Below are positions 1 through 6,382 of a DNA stretch of 14,007 bases, one piece after another. The position numbers and the translations under genes were made by a program. A model generated the notes under the pieces. That model did no database searches and was not told the origin of the DNA. It was given only the letters and a program-made list of their open reading frames with translations. Position 1 is the stretch's first letter, and every line of letters starts with the position of its first letter. This DNA is from Desulfobacterales bacterium (GTDB taxonomy: Bacteria > Desulfobacterota > Desulfobacteria > Desulfobacterales > Desulfobacteraceae), in the NCBI GenBank assembly GCA_022361535.1, contig JAKSAU010001161.1, forward strand, positions 1-14,007. The letters run 5' to 3'.

Positions 1-53
1 ACATGGCTGGTAATGACAGTTTCAGCAGTAATAGCAGCTTTTTTAGAGGTCAC
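1..53 (-). CDS. Possible 5' end of a divergent gene, partial at window edge
   Basis: On the minus strand a GTG at 53-51 opens a frame that stays open to the window edge, giving 17 codons that read MTSKKAAITAETVITSH. An AGGAG ribosome-binding site lies on the minus strand at 65-61, seven bases before the GTG, which is good spacing. The AT-rich stretch around 77-120 would be its upstream region. The peptide is polar and soluble in character, and I do not recognise it. The same bases also read on the + strand as the last 19 codons of a frame ending in TAA at 58-60, so a gene tail on the + strand cannot be excluded. The call rests on the Shine-Dalgarno and start pair alone. Confidence 0.3.
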   Translation of the reverse strand, partial: MTSKKAAITAETVITSH

Positions 54-105
54 CGTTTAACTCCTGTTGAAAATACGATTTGAAATTTATATAGTATATT
101 TACCT

Positions 106-120
106 ATAATTTACAATTAT
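106..120. repeat. AT-rich inverted repeat
   Basis: ATAATT at 106-111 is matched by AATTAT at 115-120 around a three-base spacer. It lies between the possible divergent start at 53 and pilC at 306, where an operator would be expected. It is made only of A and T, so chance is a serious alternative. Confidence 0.2.
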
Positions 121-169
121 CAGGGAATTCAACTGGATTCGCTGCAGCTAAAAAATATCTTGATTGTAC

Positions 170-185
170 TGGACAGAATTTTGCA
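170..185 (+). promoter_or_regulatory. Candidate sigma-54 promoter (-24/-12) upstream of pilC
   Basis: TGGACAGAATTTTGCA has GG at 171-172 and GC at 183-184 with exactly ten bases between them, the fixed spacing of RpoN promoters. It matches the consensus at the leading TGG, the central GA and the TTGCA end, and misses the CAC of the -24 block. Transcription would start near 196, leaving a leader of about 110 bases before pilC. PilS/PilR systems are known to drive sigma-54 promoters of pilus genes, and a PilS-like kinase gene lies next to pilC, which supports the call. It overlaps the protein-like frame ending at 233, so the two readings compete. Confidence 0.45.
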
Positions 186-237
186 TATATGCCTACTTAT
201 GGCTACGCACTTTTGCCGAAATCTACGGGGTAACTGG

Positions 238-252
238 TAAAAGTGACTTTTA
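238..252. repeat. Short inverted repeat in the pilC leader
   Basis: TAAAAG at 238-243 and CTTTTA at 247-252 flank TGA. With GG before and CC after (one bulged G) they could form a small hairpin in the pilC leader RNA. No T-run follows, so it is not a terminator. It does not match the c-di-GMP riboswitch consensus as far as I can judge. Confidence 0.25.
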
Positions 253-305
253 GCCCCAAAAAGCATATTTGAGTATAGACACAACCCCTAAGATAAGGAC
301 ACATC

Positions 306-1517
306 ATGGCAGTAATCTACGAATGGAAGGGTAAAAATCCCAAAGGGCGTAAAATAAAAGGGGAGATGGAGGCTGAAAGCGCAGATCAGGTGCGCACCAG
401 TCTGGAACGACGCAAAATCACTGTAACCAAGGTCAGGAAAAAGCCCAAAGACCTGTTCGAAAATATTGAATTTCTTCAACCTAAAGTAAAAGACAGTGAT
501 GTAATTATATTTGCCAGACAGTTTTCTACCATGATTGATGCGGGCCTTCCATTACTTCAATGCATTGACATCCTGCAGTCACAGCAAGAAAATCCAACGT
601 TCAAAAAACAGCTTAAAACTATTAAAGAAGCTGTTGAATCAGGTGAAACATTTGCTGACGCTCTTAAACGCTACCCCAAGGTTTTTAATGAACTGTTTGT
701 TAACATGATTGCTGCTGGTGAAGCAGGCGGTATTTTGGACGTCATTCTCCAGCGTTTGTCAGCATACATGGAAAAAATGGCAAAACTAAAAAAGCAGGTA
801 AAAGGTGCAATGACCTATCCTGCCATTACCATGGTTGTTGCTGTAGTAGTTGTCGCCATTATTCTTGTTTTTGTTATCCCGGTTTTTGAAAAAATGTTTG
901 CCAGTATGGGGTCTGCTCTACCCGCACCAACCCAGATGGTTGTTTCATTGAGTAATTTTGTAATAGATAATATCATTTTCATTCTCGGCGGTTTATTCGT
1001 TACCTTTTTTCTAATTGGCCGTACCTACAAAACCCAAAAGGGACGTATTTTCATGGATGACCTATTTCTTCGGCTGCCGGTGATAGGAATCCTTATTCGA
1101 AAAGTGGCGGTAGCCAAGTTTACGCGAACCACATCTACAATGATTTCTTCAGGGGTTTCTATCCTGGAAGCGTTGGATATTGTTGGTAAAACATCCGGAA
1201 ATAAAATTGTAGAATTTGCCATTGCCGATGTTAAAGTTGGTATAGCCGAAGGGCGTTCAATGGCTGATCCGCTGCTTGAAAGCGGGGTTTTTCCTTCCAT
1301 GGTCTGTTCTATGATTGCTGTTGGAGAATCTACCGGTGCATTGGACACCATGATGGAAAAAATTGCAGATTTTTATGATGATGAAGTCGACCAGGCTGTG
1401 AAAAATCTAACTGACATGATTGAACCCTTTATGCTTGTTTTTTTAGGAGTTGTGGTCGGTGGTCTTGTAATAGCTATGTATCTACCAATTTTCTCAATGG
1501 CAGGTGGGGTTGGATAA
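306..1517 (+). CDS. pilC: Type IV pilus inner-membrane platform protein PilC
   Basis: PilC/GspF family protein that sits in the inner membrane at the base of the type IV pilus machine and links the PilB/PilT motor ATPases to pilin assembly and retraction. Its 403 residues are the usual length. A short N-terminal segment (1-60) precedes two copies of the T2SSF domain, at about 66-190 and 268-396. The repeat shows in the paired motifs MIAAGEAGGILDVIL (134-148) and MIAVGESTGALDTMM (336-350). Three hydrophobic segments lie near 173-193, 218-238 and 374-396, the last holding the family signature EPFMLVFLGVVVGG. The ATG at 306 follows AAGGA (295-299) by six bases. The next gene overlaps its 3' end by 14 bases. 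pilB, pilT and pilin genes are not in the window. GspF of a type II secretion system is the main alternative, but the kinase neighbour favours a pilus role. Confidence 0.93.
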   Translation: MAVIYEWKGKNPKGRKIKGEMEAESADQVRTSLERRKITVTKVRKKPKDLFENIEFLQPKVKDSDVIIFARQFSTMIDAGLPLLQCIDILQSQQENPTFKKQLKTIKEAVESGETFADALKRYPKVFNELFVNMIAAGEAGGILDVILQRLSAYMEKMAKLKKQVKGAMTYPAITMVVAVVVVAIILVFVIPVFEKMFASMGSALPAPTQMVVSLSNFVIDNIIFILGGLFVTFFLIGRTYKTQKGRIFMDDLFLRLPVIGILIRKVAVAKFTRTTSTMISSGVSILEALDIVGKTSGNKIVEFAIADVKVGIAEGRSMADPLLESGVFPSMVCSMIAVGESTGALDTMMEKIADFYDDEVDQAVKNLTDMIEPFMLVFLGVVVGGLVIAMYLPIFSMAGGVG

Positions 1518-2805
1518 ATCAACACCACTTTCAAGAAGATCTAAAGACCTTTACAGCCAGATCAAATGGATAATTCTGGCTCGCTGTGTATTTGCAATTG
1601 TCCTGACTTTTTCCACCCTTTTTTTTTCAAAAACCGGGACCGGCACTGGTACAACGTTACCTTATGCCTCTCTCTACCAGATTGCAGGCGTCGTCTTAGG
1701 CTTGTCTGCAATTTATTATTTTTGGTTAGAAAAAAAGCAATTTCTTGTATCGCTGGCTTACTTTCAAACTATTTCCGATACTGTTCTTGTGACAGTTATC
1801 ATTTTTATCACTGGTTGCTTTCAGAGCATTTTCACATTTTTATATCTGGTTGTGATCATTTATACATCCATGCTCTTGCTTCAACGCGGCAGTTTTGTTG
1901 TAGCTGTTTTATCCAGTTTACAATACGGACTGCTTATTGAACTTGAGTATTTTAAAATTATAACTCCTTTTCCTGAAGCACCGCCTTTGGCCGCCAGTGT
2001 AGACGAGACCCAGATCCTTTATCGAATTATTATAACCATAGCAGCCTGCTTTGCTGTTGCCGCCCTTAGCGGTATTCTTTCCTTTCAATTAAAAACAGCA
2101 AGAAAAGACCTAACAATTGCCCAGGAACACCTGAAACGGGTTGAAAAAATGGCCGCAGTTGATGAAATGATTTCAGGTATTGCACATGAAATCAAAAACC
2201 CCTTGGCTTCATTGTCCGGTTCAATTCAATTGCTTAGAGATGACATTCGTCCTGATGGTGAAAATGCCAAGCTGATGCAGATTATTTTGAGAGAAACAGA
2301 CCGTCTCAAGCAGATCGTCAATGATATTCGTCTAATATCGAAACCAGGGCAGTCCAATGCAAAAATTATAGATATATCCAAGGCCATTGAAGATGTGGAG
2401 ACCCTGTTTCTCAACACACCTGACTGGAAATCCAGAATAGAGCTTGTCACCAGACTTGAAAAAGATACAAAAACTTTAATTGATCCAGTTCACTTACAGC
2501 AGATTCTTTGGAATCTTATCAAAAATGCTGCCGAAGCCATAGAAGAAAGGGGAACGATTACAATTACCCTAAGTTCACCACGAAGCAAACGGATTTATTT
2601 AACCATTCAGGATACCGGAAAAGGAATTGGTCCTGATCAGGCGCCTTATATCTTTGACCCTTTTTTCACTACAAAAGGTGAAGGTACAGGCTTAGGCCTA
2701 TCCATTATACACCGGATCATCGATGCCTACGATGGCATGATCGATTTTGAATCCATTCCTGGAAAAGGAACGATTTTCACGCTCATCTTTAAAAATACAT
2801 CTTAA
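1504..2805 (+). CDS. pilS: Membrane sensor histidine kinase, PilS-like
   Basis: Two-component sensor kinase of 433 residues. The first 195 or so are mostly hydrophobic and give about six membrane segments (near 21-41, 57-75, 84-103, 106-126, 130-148, 171-195) with no obvious PAS domain. A linker helix leads to the HisKA dimerisation domain with the phospho-acceptor H228 in GIAHEIKNPLASL. The ATPase domain follows, with N box N341 (LIKNAAEAI), G1 box DTGKGIG (370-376), F box IFDPFFTTKGEGTG (383-396) and GLGLS (396-400). Membrane topology and adjacency to pilC match PilS, which with PilR controls pilin transcription in known systems; the signal sensed cannot be read from sequence. No response regulator gene follows, so its partner lies elsewhere. 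The start is GTG 1504 inside pilC, which suggests translational coupling. TTG 1510 is an alternative with a similarly weak ribosome-binding site. The family is certain, the name pilS less so. Confidence 0.85.
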   Translation: MGLDKSTPLSRRSKDLYSQIKWIILARCVFAIVLTFSTLFFSKTGTGTGTTLPYASLYQIAGVVLGLSAIYYFWLEKKQFLVSLAYFQTISDTVLVTVIIFITGCFQSIFTFLYLVVIIYTSMLLLQRGSFVVAVLSSLQYGLLIELEYFKIITPFPEAPPLAASVDETQILYRIIITIAACFAVAALSGILSFQLKTARKDLTIAQEHLKRVEKMAAVDEMISGIAHEIKNPLASLSGSIQLLRDDIRPDGENAKLMQIILRETDRLKQIVNDIRLISKPGQSNAKIIDISKAIEDVETLFLNTPDWKSRIELVTRLEKDTKTLIDPVHLQQILWNLIKNAAEAIEERGTITITLSSPRSKRIYLTIQDTGKGIGPDQAPYIFDPFFTTKGEGTGLGLSIIHRIIDAYDGMIDFESIPGKGTIFTLIFKNTS

Positions 2806-2819
2806 CACCAAACTGGTGT
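2805..2819 (+). terminator. Small hairpin after the kinase gene, weak terminator candidate
   Basis: ACACCA (2805-2810) pairs with TGGTGT (2814-2819) around a three-base loop, directly at the kinase stop codon. A T-rich but interrupted stretch follows (2821-2832) instead of a clean T-run. It separates the pil genes from the lysS operon, where a terminator would be expected, but stem and tail are both weak. Confidence 0.35.
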
Positions 2820-2830
2820 CATCTATTTTA

Positions 2831-2860
2831 TTGACAATTTCATCTAAAAAAGGCTATTTT
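2831..2860 (+). promoter_or_regulatory. Candidate sigma-70 promoter for the lysS envelope operon
   Basis: TTGACA (2831-2836) is a perfect -35 hexamer. Eighteen bases later TATTTT (2855-2860) gives four of six matches to the -10 consensus. The predicted transcript would begin near 2867 and have a leader of about 105 bases before lysS. It is the only good promoter candidate upstream of the nine-gene run that ends at 13386. Confidence 0.5.
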
Positions 2861-2917
2861 ACCATGTTTTAAGTCCGGCACGATAGGAGCATCGAAACGG
2901 ATTGACTGCCTTATTTG

Positions 2918-2929
2918 TAAACCGGTTTA
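2918..2929. promoter_or_regulatory. Perfect 12-base palindrome in the lysS leader, possible operator
   Basis: TAAACCGGTTTA is a perfect palindrome located between the promoter candidate (2831-2860) and the lysS start (2972). A dimeric repressor could bind such a site. No regulator gene in the window can be tied to it, and a single copy is weak evidence. Confidence 0.3.
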
Positions 2930-2971
2930 GAGAATGATCACTTACAAACATTTGGAAAGCACCTTAATATC

Positions 2972-4447
2972 ATGGATAAAAAAAGTAAACTGCTTACACT
3001 TCGAAAAGAAAAAATAGAAGAACTCAAAGAAGAGGGAGTTAACCTCTACCCTAACGATTTTAAACCGGATTACACTGTACCCCAGATAAAAACCATCATT
3101 GAAAATGAAGAAAACACTTTAGGTGATGAAGGACGAGTTTTTAACTTAGCCGGTAGGATGATGGCCATAAATAAAATGGGAAAATCATCTTTCGTCAGAT
3201 TCCAGGACAGTGGAGATCAGATGCAGGTGTATATCCAAAAAAACAAAGTCGGTGATGACACCTATGCATTGTTTAAAAAATTGGATATAGGAGATTTTGT
3301 TGGTGTTACTGGGCCCTTGTTCAAAACCAGAACCGGTGAGTGGACAATCCTGGCAAATGAATTTCGCCTGTTATCCAAGGCTGTCAGGCCTTTACCTGAA
3401 AAATTTCACGGCATTAAAGATCCGGAAAAAAGATACCGCCAGAGATATCTGGACCTGATAATGAATGAAAAGGCACGGCAAATTTTCACTAAAAGAAGTG
3501 CCATTGTAGCCGCCATGCGCAGATTCCTTGAAGGGGAAGGGTTTATGGAAGTTGAAACACCCATGATGCAGCCTTTAGCCGGCGGAGCTGAAGCAAGCCC
3601 TTTTAAAACATGGCATAACGCTTTGGGTATGGAACTATTTTTGCGTATTGCACCGGAATTGTACCTAAAGCGTCTTGTAGTCGGTGGATTTGAAAAAGTC
3701 TTTGAGATTAACCGAAACTTTAGAAATGAAGGAGTTTCCACAAGGCATAACCCGGAATTCACCATGGTGGAATTCTACCAGGCTTATGCGACATACGAAG
3801 ATCTCATGAATCTTACCGAAATAATGTTCGAATATATTGCCCAGAAAGTTACTGGTGATACCCGTATTGAATATCAGGATAACGAAATTAACTTTTCAAA
3901 AGGGTGGAAACGAATCTCTATGATCGACTCCTTGTCTGAAATCGGAGGGATTGACCCATCCGTAATTAACGACACCCAAGCGCTGCTGGCACATGCTGAG
4001 AAAGCCAACATCCATATCACCAAAAAAGACCGTCATGGAAAAGTGTTGACCAAACTCTTTGATGCTCTTGTAGAGCCTAAACTAATCCAGCCAACGTTCA
4101 TCACCGGATACCCAGTTGAAGTCTCACCGTTGTCAAGAAAAAATGACACTGATCCAGAACTTACAGACAGATTTGAACTTTTTATTGCGGGAAGAGAAAT
4201 CGCAAATGGTTTTTCCGAAATCAATGATCCTGAAGATCAGCATAACCGTTTTCTTATGCAGGTTAGGCAACGAGATGAGGGCAACGACGAAGCCCATATC
4301 ATGGATTCAGATTATGTGGAAACTTTGGAATATGGCATGCCGCCCACAGCAGGCCAGGGTATCGGCATAGACCGGCTTGTCATGCTGCTGACAAACTCTC
4401 CTTCCATTCGTGAAGTGATCCTTTTTCCCCACATGAAGAATGCCTAA
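2972..4447 (+). CDS. lysS: Lysyl-tRNA synthetase, class II (LysS)
   Basis: Charges tRNA-Lys with lysine in the cytoplasm using ATP. Its 491 residues match the usual bacterial class II enzyme of about 500. The N-terminal OB-fold that binds the anticodon covers roughly 55-145 (GRMMAINKMGKSSFVRFQD). The bridge motif RPLPEKFHGIKDPEKRYRQR leads into the catalytic domain. Motif 1 lies around VETPMMQP, motif 2 contains FRNEG with R251 and E253 followed by STRHNPEFTMVEFYQAY, and motif 3 is GQGIGIDRL (461-469) with R468. The chosen ATG follows GGAAAG (2954-2959) by 12 bases, somewhat long, and the N-terminus aligns with known LysRS starts from memory. The next gene begins six bases after the stop, so the enzyme appears to lead an operon of envelope genes. 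Confidence 0.97.
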   Translation: MDKKSKLLTLRKEKIEELKEEGVNLYPNDFKPDYTVPQIKTIIENEENTLGDEGRVFNLAGRMMAINKMGKSSFVRFQDSGDQMQVYIQKNKVGDDTYALFKKLDIGDFVGVTGPLFKTRTGEWTILANEFRLLSKAVRPLPEKFHGIKDPEKRYRQRYLDLIMNEKARQIFTKRSAIVAAMRRFLEGEGFMEVETPMMQPLAGGAEASPFKTWHNALGMELFLRIAPELYLKRLVVGGFEKVFEINRNFRNEGVSTRHNPEFTMVEFYQAYATYEDLMNLTEIMFEYIAQKVTGDTRIEYQDNEINFSKGWKRISMIDSLSEIGGIDPSVINDTQALLAHAEKANIHITKKDRHGKVLTKLFDALVEPKLIQPTFITGYPVEVSPLSRKNDTDPELTDRFELFIAGREIANGFSEINDPEDQHNRFLMQVRQRDEGNDEAHIMDSDYVETLEYGMPPTAGQGIGIDRLVMLLTNSPSIREVILFPHMKNA

Positions 4448-4453
4448 GGCCTA

Positions 4454-5677
4454 ATGTCGGCAGAATTTTTCATAGCCAAAAAATACCTTAAAGCCAAACG
4501 GAAAGAAGGATTTATTTCTTTGATAACCTTTCTTTCCGTAGCCGGAGTGATTTTGGGCGTCATGGCTTTGGTCATAGTCATTGCCGTAATGAGCGGAGCT
4601 GAAACAGAATTTCGAAACCGTATCCTTGGCCTTGAACCCCATATCCTGGTAATGAACTATGGTGGAAGTTTCAAACAAGATAAATCATTTTCAGAAAAAA
4701 TTAATGATACCCCTGGTGTCAAGACCGTATCGCCGATTCTTTTCGGACAGGCAATGATTAGAACCAAACGGTCTTTTTCTGGTATCATGATCAGGGGAGT
4801 TACTCCGGAAAACGGTGCTTCCTTGATAAAAGGATATACAAAACAGGATCTCGAAAAAGCATTAAGAGGATCTAAAACCAAAAAGTCTCTTCCTGGGATT
4901 ATCCTTGGAAAGGAGCTTGCCAATTCCATCGGTGTAATCATAGGGGATCGAGTAGTACTCATGTCCGCTTCCGGGATTATTTCTCCCATGGGACAAATAC
5001 CATCAATGAAGCAGTTTAGGGTTGCCGGTACTTTCGAATCTGGTATGTCTGAGTATGATGGCATGCTTGCATATGCACGACTTGATCACGTTCAATCTTT
5101 AATCGCAGCTAAAGATAAAATCTCTGCAATTGGAATATGGGTTGATGATGTGTTCGACGTTAAAAACTTGACGAGCAACCATCTTAATTCCATAAAATAT
5201 CCTTTTTATATCAGGGATTGGATGGACATCAATCACAGTCTTTTTTCTGCATTAAAACTTGAGAAAACTGCAATGTTCGTCATACTGACCCTGATCATAT
5301 TGGTGGCAGCATTTAATATTGCTTCTGCTCTTATCATGATGGTAATGGAAAAAACCAAAGATATTGCGGTATTAAAAGCAATGGGGGCAACTGATAGTAC
5401 GATACGCCGTATCTTTATCATCAAAGGAATGATTATCGGGGTACTAGGAACAACAATTGGTACAATTGCCGGGGTATTTGTCTGTTATATACTAAAAAAG
5501 TACGAGTTTATAAAGCTGCCTGAAGCTTATCCCTTTTCGACACTTCCTGTCCAACTCGACTACACGGACGTAACAATCATTGCATTTTCTGCTGTTGTTA
5601 TTTGCTTTTTATCAACCTTATATCCATCATACAAGGCATCGAAGATGAATCCTGTGGAGGCCATTCGATATGGATAA
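4454..5677 (+). CDS. lolC: Lipoprotein-releasing ABC transporter membrane subunit (LolC/LolE family)
   Basis: Inner-membrane subunit of the Lol transporter, which lifts mature lipoproteins out of the inner membrane and hands them to the periplasmic carrier LolA. The 407 residues show the family layout: TM1 at about 22-47, a large periplasmic domain (48-270), then TM2-TM4 near 273-297, 320-346 and 372-392. The coupling region VMEKTKDIAVLKAMGA (297-312) and the C-terminal YPSYKASKMNPVEAIRYG are characteristic. A loop with ISPMGQIPSMKQF (176-188) resembles the LolC hook that contacts LolA. Only one such subunit is encoded here, so it may act as a homodimer as in LolDF-type transporters, unless a second copy exists elsewhere. 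The start ATG has AAGG four bases upstream. It overlaps lolD by eight bases. Confidence 0.93.
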   Translation: MSAEFFIAKKYLKAKRKEGFISLITFLSVAGVILGVMALVIVIAVMSGAETEFRNRILGLEPHILVMNYGGSFKQDKSFSEKINDTPGVKTVSPILFGQAMIRTKRSFSGIMIRGVTPENGASLIKGYTKQDLEKALRGSKTKKSLPGIILGKELANSIGVIIGDRVVLMSASGIISPMGQIPSMKQFRVAGTFESGMSEYDGMLAYARLDHVQSLIAAKDKISAIGIWVDDVFDVKNLTSNHLNSIKYPFYIRDWMDINHSLFSALKLEKTAMFVILTLIILVAAFNIASALIMMVMEKTKDIAVLKAMGATDSTIRRIFIIKGMIIGVLGTTIGTIAGVFVCYILKKYEFIKLPEAYPFSTLPVQLDYTDVTIIAFSAVVICFLSTLYPSYKASKMNPVEAIRYG

Positions 5678-6353
5678 CACATCTTTCATAAGTCTTGAGG
5701 GGATTAGCAGGTCTTTTAAAACAAAATCAGTTTCTCTTGATATCTTGCAAGATGCAAATTTTAGAATGCAAAAAGGAGAAACCATCGCTGTTGTCGGGGC
5801 TTCAGGCATTGGAAAATCCACGCTACTCAATATCATCGGAACCCTTGACAGACCAGATAATGGAAGGCTTTTATACCAGGGTAAAGATCTATTGTCATTT
5901 CCGGATGACCACCTTGCAAAATTCAGAAACAAAAAAATTGGATTCGTTTTCCAGTTTCATTATCTGCTTCAGGGATTTACTGCTATAGAAAATGTGATGA
6001 TGCCAGGATTGATTTCCGGGAAATCCAAAAAAACTATTGAAAAACATGCTTCAAATATGCTTGAAAGGGTAGAACTTGAAGAGCGTCTTGAGTATCGAGT
6101 TGAAGACCTTTCAGGTGGTGAACAACAGCGGGTTGCAATAGCAAGGGCACTGGTAATGAAACCGGATCTGCTGTTGGCAGATGAACCCACCGGCAACCTG
6201 GACAAAAAAAATAGTGAAGGAGTTCACAGATTGCTTAAAAGTTTGAACCGGGAAATGGGAATGACCATTATGGTCGTCACCCATAATTCAGACTTAGCTG
6301 CGATGATGGATAGACGAGTTACCCTCGAAGAGGGAAAAATAAAATCTGCATAA
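5670..6353 (+). CDS. lolD: Lipoprotein-releasing ABC transporter ATPase (LolD)
   Basis: Cytoplasmic ATPase that powers lipoprotein release by the LolC/E membrane subunit encoded just upstream. At 227 residues it has the normal size. All nucleotide-binding motifs are present: Walker A GASGIGKST (43-51), Q-loop Q95 in FVFQFHYLLQ, ABC signature LSGGEQQRVAIARAL (147-161), Walker B LLLADEP (167-173) with catalytic E172, D-loop GNLD (175-178), and the switch H205 in VVTHN. It belongs to the MacB/LolD/FtsE subgroup, and only the neighbour makes LolD the clear choice. The ATG lies within the end of lolC (8-base overlap) with GGAGG at 5656-5660, nine bases upstream, so both subunits should be made together. 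Confidence 0.95.
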   Translation: MDNTSFISLEGISRSFKTKSVSLDILQDANFRMQKGETIAVVGASGIGKSTLLNIIGTLDRPDNGRLLYQGKDLLSFPDDHLAKFRNKKIGFVFQFHYLLQGFTAIENVMMPGLISGKSKKTIEKHASNMLERVELEERLEYRVEDLSGGEQQRVAIARALVMKPDLLLADEPTGNLDKKNSEGVHRLLKSLNREMGMTIMVVTHNSDLAAMMDRRVTLEEGKIKSA

Positions 6354-6382
6354 CTACGGGGAATAATTTTTTAGGATTCATT

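Larger units (their letters stand above)
84..233 (+). pseudogene. Protein-like frame without a start, possible 3' remnant of a gene
   Basis: This + strand frame has a stop just before it (TGA 81-83) and ends at TAA 231-233. Its second half reads like real protein, with small, polar and aromatic residues mixed in a natural way (GNSTGFAAAKKYLDCTG, then NFAYMPTYGYALLPKSTG). The only in-frame ATG is at 189-191, too late to make a useful product, and no ribosome-binding site precedes it. Before the TGA the same frame is open back to the window start. It could be the decayed tail of a gene that continues left of the window. It could also be a chance frame, since another + frame is open over much of the same stretch. 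I do not recognise the family. Confidence 0.2.

Noticed and set aside
200..270. Possible c-di-GMP (GEMM-type) riboswitch before pilC
   Set aside because: The ACGCAC string is suggestive and pilus genes are known targets, but the conserved GGGACGCAAAGCC-type core and tetraloop receptor are not present.
1025..1351. 108-residue open frame on the minus strand inside pilC
   Set aside because: It lies fully antisense to a clear PilC coding region and its translation shows no family features.
1566..1940. 124-residue + strand frame inside the kinase gene
   Set aside because: An out-of-frame reading of the membrane-segment region; cysteine- and histidine-rich noise, while the kinase frame is fully intact.
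2902..2931. Second promoter candidate TTGACT with TTTAGA before lysS
   Set aside because: The -10 hexamer matches only half of the consensus and the site runs through the palindrome; the upstream TTGACA site is better.
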